64,000 bases of DNA from Nymphaea colorata. Lineage: Eukaryota > Streptophyta > Magnoliopsida > Nymphaeales > Nymphaeaceae. The position numbers and the translations under genes are program-made. Location of the stretch: contig NC_045139.1 in the NCBI RefSeq assembly GCF_008831285.2, positions 20,814,412-20,878,411 of the forward strand, in the 5' to 3' direction. Under the pieces are notes generated by a model. It saw only the letters and a list, made by a program, of their open reading frames with translations, had not been told where the DNA came from and ran no database searches. Positions 54,665 through 64,000 of the stretch are shown piece by piece; position 1 is the first letter of the stretch; each line of letters opens with the position of its first letter.

Positions 54665-57025
54665 ATTTGAGTTAATATAATATATATACACACACACACA
54701 TATGTATACACATATATATGTGAAAGCTCATGAGAAGAAAGTATTAACTCGAATAGACAGGGAGAAGAAGAAGGTTTTAGAAAGAAAGAGAGATTTTAAG
54801 GAAAAGGGAGAAAATATTTATATATTTGTAAAAGAAGACATTTAACTTGAACTGAGGAACAAAAGATTCTAGAGTGAGAAAATGAAACACACATATATAT
54901 TTATTTGTATGCATATAAAAATTCATAAAAGAATATATTGAATCATAGAGAGAAAAAGACAAAGCGAGATAGTCATGTGCATGTCTACGTATATAACATG
55001 TATATATGTTATACGTATATGTTTTCATAAGAGTTGAAATCAAGAAATAACTTGAAAATATCCAACTTTGATTTTTTTTTTGTAGGCCGGAGAGGAACTT
55101 CGGCTCATGCAAAAGTCTATGCTAAGTCTCCTAAACCTCATTAAAGAGGGTTCTTACTTTTGAAATGTTTTGAAAGACATGATTTCAAATATAGTCATAA
55201 ATGGATATAAAACCATAATTATTTCGTTTGTTGTAAAAGAATGAATTTCTCTCACTATTGGGTATGGAAGAAAATCAAGCAATGTAATAAAGCACTCATT
55301 GGGATCATTAATTGGGTGATTAAGAAAGAAACTAAATGTGAGAATGACATGAAGATGCATTTTGACATGTACATACTCGTGAAAAACTTTCTCAGGTTGG
55401 ACAAATCTCAACCTCAAAAACCAACATAAGAATAAAGAAAGCTGACTTAAACACTTATTCTTGCCATGCATTTGTTCATTAATTAAGAAAAGTTAATACA
55501 TCATCTATGAGCATCATTTCAAACATAAATGATTAGTAAAACAATATAACAAGCATATTTTTAGAAATAAATGAAGAAATTAAATTTATTTCTCCTTTCT
55601 AATACTCCCGCTGCACTCAAGAGTAGTTCTCAACTCCAAATAAGAAATCTTTAGAGCTTTCTTGCACCGCCATGCGGAGGTGCCAAGAGGAAATGAAAAA
55701 AATGAAAACAAGAGGATGACTACATTCCTCTAATATAGATTATTTTAGGAATAAATCTACTTCTTTAGATGATCCTAGGGTCGTCTTGAGTGACACTTCA
55801 AGATGATGAAGATATTCCTCTAAGAGATCTCCCCATGCTCCCTTGAAGAGTTGGAACTTGGAGAAGCTTGCACGTAACGCTAGAGAAGAAGAAGATAGAA
55901 ATGGAAAGAGAGACCTAAGGAAAATTCTAGATTTTCAACTGAGAAAGCACTAGAGGTTCCACAGGGGTTAGCTCATGCCCAAGAGAGAACATTGTGGGGG
56001 TATTTATAGAGAGTTTTGAAGCCAAAAATCAAAATTTCATTTTTTTTTTAATTTAACAATATTTTCAAGAGAATTCTAAGTATTTTTAAATGATTTTCAA
56101 TTTTTTTTAATAGGTTTTGACTAAGTGGGATTGGCGATTAGCTTTGCAAATATCCCTTTGGGTTGTGGGCAGGGCTAATGCCCACCTAACAGGGCCACAA
56201 CCACCACCAAGGGGTGGTGGTAGCTGAAAATGGGGCCTGCGCAGCAAGCAGGCCCCTGTTCGGCCCGTTTGCATGCACGCGCAGCTGCAATTGGCCTCCC
56301 ACCCGTGCGTGCAAGTGCACAACACTGTCTCACGCCAAGCGCTATTGTGTTGGAGCATCGGCGTGCTGCATGCAGCAGCGCACGACACACGTGAGTGTGC
56401 GTCGAGCGACACGTACTTGCATGTTTTGGGTTCAAAAAATAATAAAAAAGTAAAATAAAATAAATTAATACATAAAAAAGGGGTCTGTTCACAAAAAAAA
56501 GCATAAAACCATTTTCTTTAATTTCAATAAAATGGTTTTTGTTGCAATTGGGGGGCCGATTCTGTTTTGAGTGATTCCGTTCTCGTTTTAGATCTGGATT
56601 GGGTTCAGTTGGTTGCCAATACATTCTAGTGAGTGATTTAAGCTCAAAAACACATCTTGACACGAAAACAAATGGAAGGTCCGTGCATGCGCGCAGCGCT
56701 CAATAGCATCAAATATTTTGTTGTTTTGATCTCAGCTTTAGATTTTGAATTTGAAATTCTCGATTTGGATCTAAACTTGGGTTTTGGACCTAATTCAGAT
56801 CCTAACGTTGAATTTTGGATTTGAATCTCACGTTTAAAGTTGTGTTTTGAATTTGAGTTTTGTGTTTGGGTTCGAACATGGGTTTAGAGATTCATTTTGG
56901 ATTGAATAGTCACAAATTTGTTTTGGTCTAGGATTGGGCTTAGGGTCTAAAAATTTAAATCTAAATAACTGAGAATTTCGTTTTGGTGAAATACAAACTT
57001 TTTGAAAAAATTTGGGGTGATAACA
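54255..57025 (-). repeat. LARD B 5' LTR, U5 end deleted
   Basis: This starts at sequence equivalent to 36055 (ACATTTTGATTTG) and runs to the tip TGTTATCACCCC at 57025. It includes (TA)n arrays at 54583-54661, a TATA motif at 56000-56009 and a GC-rich block near 56140-56410. Confidence 0.8.
54583..54661. repeat. (TA)n microsatellite
   Basis: About 40 uninterrupted TA units, preceded by a smaller copy at 54537-54555 with the same GAAAGCTCGTGAGAAGAAAG flank. Confidence 0.95.
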
Positions 57026-57726
57026 CTCCATTTGTTGTATGTTTGTTTATTGCATATTGAAATGATGGATGCATGGTTTCCTAGTTGGCATGCTAGAATC
57101 TCTTCTTTGTTCGTGTTATGTAGTGCACAAATAATTTTTTTGAATATTCTCTGAAATGTCTGAGTTTGTCTACATTGTCATTTTGATAATTTGATTGATC
57201 TGTTGGTAGTAAACCCTACCTTATTGGTAATAAAAATAATTTAATTCTTGTCCAAGAGAATTAGATAGATGTTTAGAAGTTGTTTTGTCTGTCTTTTCAT
57301 AGATCTAAGCATGTATCAAGATAGTTAACGAGTTAGACACATTTTTAAAAAGCTTCTTGACTATATATAAATGCATGCAACAATAATGATGTTGCATGTG
57401 AAGGTGCTTTTATGTTGCTTTGTAACCATTTTCAGTTGACAACTTGTTGTGGATGCTATGGTTTCTCTAGGTATAATCAAACTGGGGGAGTTCCTCTTAC
57501 CACTTGACTAAAGTTATATATATTTCACCAATGCAGCTAAAGATCAGAAATTAAAAGCTATTAGCCTATTAGGCTAATAGAGCCAACAAGCTGATAGGAA
57601 ACTTAAACCTCCCAAGTCACATGTTCCTCAATTAGAAGTACTGCCCTTTGAATTTTATATGCTTCATAATTTTTTTCCTTAGTCTATGATCTGATGGCAA
57701 CCTATTGCTTTGCTAATCTCTTTCAG
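57026..57726. other. Outer hAT arm, non-coding (intron-like)
   Basis: AT-rich sequence with no ORF signal. It ends with a splice-acceptor-like TTTCAG before the dehydrogenase fragment, so at least part may be intron of the captured gene. Confidence 0.5.
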
Positions 57727-57868
57727 GTTGCTGCTCAGCAAGGCGCCTATCTTGCAAAATGCTTCACTATATGCATGATTGTGAAACAAAACCTGAAGGT
57801 CCTCACACAATTATACAACTAGGTTGCCATCACTTTATCCCTTTAGGCAAGCTACATAGGAAAGTCTG
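57727..57868 (+). pseudogene. Captured exon of external alternative NAD(P)H dehydrogenase (decayed)
   Basis: After TTTCAG the sequence reads VAAQQGAYLAKCF. After a frame change it reads CETKPEGP, then a degraded stretch corresponding to the HRFRPFRY..LGQFAPL part. This is the conserved C-terminal region of plant type II NAD(P)H dehydrogenases of the external (NDB) class, which oxidise NAD(P)H at the outer face of the inner mitochondrial membrane. Several indels and a stop make it non-functional. No other exon of the gene was found nearby. It lies inside the outer hAT element. Confidence 0.68.
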
Positions 57869-59400
57869 TTTGCTTCATTTTTTTCTTTTAAATTTTTAGT
57901 ATTTATTTCAAAGCATTTTGCCTCATTTTTTATCAAGAAAACGTGTCAGATGGCTTGTGGCAGGAAAGTGGGCCACTGGGAACTTTTTATATCTTTGATC
58001 ATTTAAATTTCAGCTTATTGTTTTCCCACTTCCTAATAGAAAATGGGATGAAGAGTCTTACACATCATTATTTGGCATTGGTCAAGTAAACAGGCCCTCA
58101 ACTTTAGCAGTCAATGGTTCCATCTTCTTAACTTCCAACTAGCATATCTATATATCTTCACCCATTAACAAAACTATTGCAGTTAAAAACTATCTAGCCA
58201 TACAAAAATAACTCTACCTTGCTGCATGGGCATGACTATGAATCAAAGAAATATTAAAATGTCTTCATAAGAGAAGACAAATTGAACCCTTCCATGAATT
58301 GTACAACATTTTAGATAGATTTATAGAACACCGAGGCTTTTCACATGGACTGCATACATGTGCTTTTAATTTGTCCACCAACTGAATTTGTTCTGCACAA
58401 CTACATGCACTTAGTTTTGCTACACTATAGCAAGTTATATGTTCCCAAAAGCCAACGAGAATGGTTACTGAAAGGGATCTCAAGTATCCTTGAAGAGTTG
58501 TCCATGACATAGAAGAGATGAATAAGAGATAAAAAAGGATATCGAGTATACATGCAGAATTATTTTTGTGTTTACTTTGACAAATTCGTACACATATTTC
58601 AGACCTAACATTCAAATGTTAGATTAATTTATTTCTTTATTTAGTTAGTTTTAAGTATACGGAAAAGATTCATTTAATGGGATTCATGTGATGAATAAGG
58701 GATGTGTTTTCACATGATATTTCAAATTTGAATGTGATTCTTAAAGTATTTTTTTCATATGTTCAAGTATATTTTCGAGATTCAGTTTTGATTGTGGTTC
58801 ATGTCAGACTCATGAATATGATATTTCTATAGTTTTATGCTTCAAATTCAATAGCTTGTTTCATATTGTTGTGGGATTATGCACCATAATCTATGTTATA
58901 AAAGTTGTGTTTGATGGTGTGTATAATTGTAGAGATAGTCGATGATAATTACAATTTACACATCATAATATGTGTTGTGGGATTATACATCATAATCTTT
59001 CTCATCACTTCTTTTGTCTCCTTCGGTTCAATGTTTCCTTCTTTTAAATGATTAATTTCAACACTCAGTTGTTGGTGTCACTAGTAATTTCTTTGAGAAA
59101 AGAATTAAGATTTCATTTCTTGTTGCTCAACTGAAAGATCAAAACTAAAACGTATCTTGCTTGGGTTTTCTTTTTCTCGTTTTCTCTCTACTTGTTCACT
59201 GTTCAGGCTGCTAAAATCAAATCTTAATTCGATTTGTAAAATAACAACAGAATGGATGTTTAAATGATTTATCACCATTTTTACTTTTTAGTATAAGTTT
59301 GCTTTTAATAAATAATAATGTGATTTTGTAATGCCAAAGCTAGGTCCTGAGATTAGCCAGGTGGGTCCGACCAGAAGTGACCCATAATTTAACTTGGTGG
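57869..59400. other. Outer hAT right arm, unassigned
   Basis: AT-rich sequence with a direct repeat CATCATAATCT...GTGGGATTAT near 58870-59005. A 116-residue minus frame (58265-58615) has no recognisable domain and I do not call it. GGGCCGG subterminal motifs begin at about 59400. Confidence 0.5.
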
Positions 59401-59545
59401 GTACTGGACACAAGGTCCAGCCCGATGCCCGTGACCTATTTACATCTGGGATGGGCCCGGCCTGAATATAAATGGGGCTGGGTAATGGGCCTGCCGAATT
59501 TTAATAATAGGCATACGGGCCGGCCCGGCCCATTGCCCAGCCCTA

Positions 59546-59553
59546 CTTGGAAG
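59546..59553. other. 8-bp target duplication (right) of the outer hAT
   Basis: CTTGGAAG, identical to 35069-35076. Confidence 0.9.
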
Positions 59554-60445
59554 GGAAGAGACTTGGAGGCAAGATATTTAGTTGGGGGTTGCTCTGGCCA
59601 GTGCATGCTGGTGCACCTATCTTCCGAGTAAGGGTAGGCTGCCACTCTGGATGGAATGTAAAAAATATGGTTCATTTCACTGCATTGCTAAAGAGACTAA
59701 TGACCATCTTCTTATCAAGTGCAACCAGACCAAAGAGGTTGGAAATAGATCACTTTCAAATTCAGTATCTCTAGAATCCTAGCTAGATAGATATCATTTG
59801 AGTTTAAAGTGTGGCATGCAAATAAAGGTTCGAGGGAAGTGGAAGAGGATGTGTTGGAAAATAGCTTCCTTGGTAGTTTGCTGGCACTTATGGTGGCATC
59901 AGTACAAAATTGTTCATGAGAATCACCTAGAGAAGAGTAACTTGAAGGAGGATATTTGCAGAAGTTGTGTAGATGTTTTTTGTGGAGTCAAGTGGCCAAT
60001 GTGAGTTGAGGTCAAATTGCAGATATGGATCCATACAAGTTTGTATTGTGAGGAGAAGCGCGATTTTTATCAACGTAACCACTGTTAAAACGTCAAGTAG
60101 CATAGAGCTGCATGTATTTCTTATTTTGGAGATGGTGTCCATGGAATGTCTTTAGTGTATTCCCCCAGAGGTGGAGTTTTGAGGAGCGAAGTGGAGGTGC
60201 TAGAGATGTTGCTTAGGTACCACAAAGAGTACGGTGTCCATATTATCATAAACTCCTATATGGATGTATTAGTTCAAACGATGCATCAACACCATGATGG
60301 GAGAAGGACCTACACTGATTTTAGTGTACTTTGGAATGGAATGGAGAGCATAGTGAAGGTGAAGCAAGGTGACCCCACAATTGAGCTTGGTGTTTTCATC
60401 CAATCCCATCTAAAGGAAAAAGGGGATTTTTTTTGTGCAGACTAA
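59554..60445 (+). pseudogene. LINE ORF2, 3' part: zinc-binding and RNase H regions (decayed)
   Basis: This continues the LINE interrupted at 35068. Near 59627-59750, RLPLWMECKKYGSF followed by ETNDHLLIKC fits the zinc-binding domain found after plant LINE reverse transcriptases (C..ET.DHLf..C). The last frame (60146-60445; EVLEMLLRYHKEYGVHIIIN) fits the RNase H-like domain at the C-terminus of plant L1 ORF2, ending at a stop at 60443. Frames shift between segments. About 100 bases of likely 3' UTR follow. No poly-A tail is evident. Confidence 0.75.
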
Positions 60446-62399
60446 CAATCGCATGTAGATGGCCTTTTGTAGTCCTAGAGGGTTGAGTCAACCTTTTGTT
60501 TTTTATTAATGTGAAGATTAGTATGTATGTACATGCCAACGTTTCCCCTTATAGGAATTTGTGTTTTAATAAAGGTAGGGGCCTAACCTGCAGCAAGTTG
60601 TTACTGCAAGTTACGTGTGGTGAATCTCCTCATACACTTGAGGGAGGATGTTAGACGAGAAAAAAATGAGCAACATGTGTTTGACAATAACGTGATGTTG
60701 TTGACAAGAATAACTCTCATGATCTTGGAGGAAAGTCCAACCCATTAATGATCAATATGGAAGTCAAACATTTGGAGATAAGGAAGAATTTGATTATTCT
60801 AAAATGGCGAATCTAAACAATATAGAAGGATGTAACCACAAACCTTGTGAAAGCCATGGTGAATTGATAAATATGGTTAAACACCATCATGTGTAATTCA
60901 TTGAGGTTAGAGTATCTTTTTCATGTAAGCTTTGCTCCACTAAAGGTATACGTTCATTCTGGCTGAATCTCATTACATTGTGTGTCTCTCTTTGCAATCC
61001 AATTTTTGCAATCTTAACCCCCAAAATTAGAAGGTGATGATTGGTTGTGTCCCTGATGCTAGTTTTCTATGGGTTCTACTCAACAGTTACATTCAAATCC
61101 TCTTTAGATTTGTTAAAAAGCATTGTGTTTCCCTAAATGACCTTGGTTTAATATACACATTGTTGAGTACTCAACAAAACAATGCAGCTTTGGCACAAAG
61201 ATTACACAAACTCTGGAGACAGCAACAGAGAGGAGTTAACCAACTTATATGAAAAGTGAAAAATTCTCTTAGCCCTCTAGGACGCGGAAGCTTGAGGTGG
61301 CTAAACCATCAAAACTAGGTGTGTACATGAAGGAAAGAAGAAAATCTTGAGCCTGCATTTATTGTTTGGGAATAAGTTAGCCAGTTCTTTTCAAAACTTT
61401 GGCCTCTTTTATTTCATATTAACCAAAGCAAAAATCTTTTTCATAAAAGACGACAAGTAAAAAAGGTGCGTGCAAATTTTACTAAATTACATCAAGTGTC
61501 AACAATTTGCAATCAAAATGAACATACAAAACATGTTAACAATAAGCCCCTTAAAGGATGACCATTTTGACGTTTCATTACCTAACAAAATACTAAACTT
61601 TAATGGAAGCATGGATTAAACATACAAAGCCTAAGTTGAGGATATAGTATGACGAAATCGACTTATCCAATAACATCTAAACCACTTTTTGACCTTTGAA
61701 TTAAGTAGTATTAGCCAATTTTAGTTAAGAGACTATTTGTATGATTTTCTCTATAAAAAAGGCAGCACATTATTCAAGAGTGTGTGAGACAGAGGGCAGG
61801 AGAGAGAGGGAGTGGGAGAGAGAGAGAATTGGAATTGCCTACACATGTTAGAAAGTGAATGGGGGAAATAAAGTTGAAGAAAGAAGTCATCTGGACACAG
61901 GGAATATAGGCTTTCATGTTGGAATAGTGATTCAAGCATGAAGCTAAGTGGAGTGGATATATCTAACTATCAATTCAATTTTTATTACATTTACTTAACC
62001 CTGGTAATCAAGCAATCGAAATTGATTTGCTAATTGGATTAATTTGGATCTTCATGCAGTTTTACAACTAAACCTGAATCCAATTCTGTAACATGAGTAG
62101 TGTTATTCTAAAGATGTGAGACCCAATTATATATAAATGTAAAATCTTGTGCTAGTAGGATGCAAACTCGAGATGAAGAAAATAAAGTTTGGATCTTTGT
62201 CCAGACAAAAATGTAATTACACTAGATCTGATTAAGCCAAATTCAGCAAAAGTTGATCCTACCCAATCTGACCCATTCCACATCCTTACATTAAGTGTGA
62301 GTTTTCACTAAATAGACCAATGTATCCTTTAGGTAGTCCATTTTTATTTAACAACCATGATTGGTATCAAATACCCAACAAAACAAACTATAATAAGGA
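60446..62399. other. Unassigned AT-rich region
   Basis: No gene recognised. Near 60640, CACTTGAGGGAGGATGTTAG resembles a Copia polypurine tract followed by an LTR start, but I find no partner. At 61751-61759, CTATAAAAAAGG followed by a purine-rich (GAGA) stretch looks like a core promoter without an associated ORF. Confidence 0.35.
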
Positions 62400-62720
62400 T
62401 AATGGGTGAGAAAAATAGGACCTGCATCGGTAAAAGATTTCTTTAACGTTTCTACAGTAAACATCGGAGAAATTTGGATCTAACCTACATCCCCTGACAT
62501 TTGGATGATGGCCATCGGTGACAATTTATGCAACACCTTCTCCGATGTCTGCACAAATGCCGGTAAATGTTTTGTCTGACGTTTAACCAGCAAACGACGG
62601 TGAAAGCTGCATCTAACTTGTATCCACTAATGTATCCATATCGGTCATCGGTGAAACTAGCTTCACTGATGTTTCCTTTCAAAGTCGCTGAAAGTTTTCT
62701 TTACTGATGAGTTGAAGTTT
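62400..62720. repeat. CACTA-like subterminal repeat region
   Basis: Repeated short motifs of the CATCGGTGA/ACATCGGAGA type occur in both orientations (62424, 62461, 62512, 62540, 62643, 62660). Such arrays are typical of plant CACTA subterminal regions. Neither CACTA termini nor transposase are visible, so this is a fragment at most. Confidence 0.35.
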
Positions 62721-63723
62721 GTGTGTTATAGTAAATGCATGTTTTTTTGTATCATACGCTATTCACAATTAATGTGATCCATTAAATTATCAAAATTAAA
62801 CGGTAGGCCACCCATAGCAAAAATTTCCAAATAATGGGAAGATGTACTTGAGGGTTAGTACCATCATTAAGGTTCAAATCTAAATTTCTCTTCTCCATGA
62901 TCAATTTCAAGTAGTTGGATAAAGAGGTCAAAAAGATGGTGCCTTTCTATTCTCCATGATCACTTTCATTTTGTTGTGCTTCTTTTCATGCTAAGAGGGA
63001 AAAGAAGAAATAGAAATTTTCTTACATTTAAATAGTTATGATAGCCTGACAAAATTATTGAGCAATAATTGGCTAAGTACCCAAGGACACGTGTTGCTTT
63101 TTTTGGTGTTGCAATTTCTTATTCTGGTAGGTGGACATCCTCCCATGGATTTCCTTAGAGACCGTTCATCTTAAAGCATCAAGATGACCTTAGTACGAGA
63201 ACAGCTGATTGTTTGTTGTCCATGTTAAACGTTCAAATGCCATCTTTTCTAAAGCATGGATACAATTGTAAATAACCAAGTTTGGGCCCCATTCATGGTG
63301 GTGTGGATTTATATACAGGAAAGGTATGTAGTGTACAAACTTTGTACCTCATATGACATTGCAAAAGCCTTTTGTTTTTTATATATTACTTGAACTTTGG
63401 CTATGTACATATTACTTAATACAAACCAAAGTTTGGATAATGTAGTTGCCATGTGCAATCTACCTACGGCCTTTTAGAAATTGGTGGATTGTAATGTACC
63501 AAAACTTTATCATTGAAGTACTTTTCTGGTATTTTCCTCCTCAAAGCATTGCCAGATGAGTTAATCCAGGGGCTTTCGGCTCGAAAACCAGCATCATTAT
63601 CTCATTCTCCACCGACTGGTTTTTGTATCTTCAACAAATTAAAGGGAGATAAAAGAAACTGCTTTGTTTCTTGCCACAATATGTCTGACTGTGAGACTTA
63701 GTTGAGCCCTTGTTGGTTACCTT
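62721..63723. other. Unassigned AT-rich region
   Basis: No recognisable gene. A 62-residue frame at 63513-63701 (ALPDELIQGLSARKP...) has coding-like composition but I do not recognise it. Confidence 0.4.
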
Positions 63724-63899
63724 GGCCAGTGGCAGGGTCACATATAGGCAGCTGAAGGCAGTTGGGCCACATAAAAGTCCTTTATTTTCATATTGATGTA
63801 TTTGTTCTTTTGCATATTCATGCATAGTAGTGCCCCCAACGGTATGACTGTCTTGACCTAATGCCCCTCCACCTAAATTTTCTGGCTCTGCCACTACCA
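63724..63899. mobile_element. Small inverted-repeat element (MITE candidate)
   Basis: The left end GCCAGTGGCAGGGTCAC and the right end, read inward, GGTAGTGGCAGAGCCAG form an imperfect inverted repeat about 176 bases apart. The AGTGGCAGAGCCAG terminus is common in plant repeats. The target duplication is unclear and no coding sequence is present. Confidence 0.4.
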
Positions 63900-64000
63900 T
63901 ACCCTCAGGCTTTCAAGTTCATGGTTTGATTCATGCAGAGTGACTCTCATGGGTTCTGAACTCAAACTGTATTTTCAGCAGCCGAAAAAGCCCTACTCAC

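Larger units (their letters stand above)
35804..57025 (-). mobile_element. LARD B: non-autonomous LTR retrotransposon, minus strand
   Basis: The 3' LTR is split (35804-36380 and 50902-53782), the internal remnant is at 53783-54254 and the 5' LTR at 54255-57025. The tips are TGTTTGCATTCC at 35804 and, on the minus strand, TGTTATCACCCC at 57025. The 5-bp flanks are CTCAA (35799-35803) and CTCCA (57026-57030), a target duplication with one mismatch. The U5 end of the 5' LTR, the primer site and most of the interior are deleted. No protein is encoded. LARD C sits inside its 3' LTR. Confidence 0.8.
35077..59545. mobile_element. hAT element (outer) inflated by nested insertions
   Basis: The left terminus is TAAGAGTGTGCACCGGGCCG; the right terminus, read inward, is TAGGGCTGGGCAATGGGCCG. 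The 8-bp target duplications are identical (CTTGGAAG). Subterminal GGGCCGG/GGCCCGG motifs lie at both ends. Its own sequence is only about 3.2 kb (35077-35803 and 57026-59545); the rest is LARD B and its contents. No transposase domain is visible in its own part, so it is non-autonomous or decayed. It carries a decayed alternative NAD(P)H dehydrogenase exon at 57727-57868. Confidence 0.85.

Noticed and set aside
58265-58615. 116-residue minus frame in the outer hAT arm
   Set aside because: No recognisable domain, AT-rich and no splice context; could be chance.
60640-60665. Copia-like polypurine tract and LTR start
   Set aside because: GAGGGAGGATGTTAG looks right, but no upstream Copia RNase H and no second LTR are visible.
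1-64000. CRISPR arrays, bacterial operons, rRNA or tRNA genes
   Set aside because: No regularly spaced repeats with unique spacers, no tRNA-like cloverleaf and no rRNA sequence recognised. The direct repeats present are tandem without spacers or are LTRs.

Overview
This is a plant nuclear, repeat-dense, gene-poor window; I see no intact host gene. The plant origin rests on several points: Ty3/Gypsy elements of the Tat/Ogre type carrying a plant mobile domain (PMD) ORF, plant-style hAT and PIF/Harbinger elements with target-site duplications (TSDs), an L1-like LINE, and degraded pieces of plant genes (cytochrome c6A, TMEM97/EXPERA, a REVEILLE-type MYB exon, an external alternative NAD(P)H dehydrogenase exon). 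The species cannot be named from sequence alone.

Region 1 (1-22442) is a non-autonomous LTR retrotransposon (called LARD A here) on the minus strand. It is interrupted by a Tat-lineage Gypsy element, also minus strand (707-19418). The Gypsy reads, from right to left: 5' LTR of about 3.8 kb, primer-binding site, leader, PMD ORF, gag, zinc knuckle, aspartic protease with a G-patch, reverse transcriptase, RNase H plus a second archaeal-type RNase H, integrase, polypurine tract, and a truncated 3' LTR. A 100-N gap (10141-10240) lies inside it. The 4.7 kb on the left of the gap (5407-10140) is repeated almost base for base on the right (10241-about 14979), differing mostly by single-base homopolymer indels. 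This looks like two unmerged contig ends, so the duplication and many frame breaks are probably assembly artefacts.

Region 2 (22443-31940) holds a tandem duplication across an LTR edge, a 1.3 kb non-autonomous hAT with a perfect 8-bp TSD (23904-25208), and a 3.76 kb Pack-type PIF/Harbinger element (25766-29524, TSD TTA). The Pack element carries multi-exon remains of cytochrome c6A and the first exon of a TMEM97/EXPERA gene.

Region 3 (32045-60445) is a four-deep nest of insertions, read from the TSDs. A LINE (32045-35068, resuming at 59554-60445) is split by a hAT element (35077-59545, TSD CTTGGAAG). That hAT contains a minus-strand LARD (B, 35804-57025, near-matching 5-bp TSD). LARD B contains a plus-strand LARD (C, 36381-50901, near-matching 5-bp TSD). 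LARD C contains a second hAT (41476-48294, TSD ACTAAGCG) with a decayed BED-finger transposase and a captured REVEILLE MYB exon. The outer hAT also carries a decayed alternative NAD(P)H dehydrogenase exon.

Region 4 (60446-64000) is AT-rich and mostly unassigned, with CACTA-like subterminal motifs near 62400-62700 and a small inverted-repeat element near 63724-63899.

The LARDs share LTR termini, polypurine tract, TATA context and U5 sequence with the autonomous Gypsy but encode none of its proteins. They are candidates for mobilisation in trans by a Gypsy of this kind.
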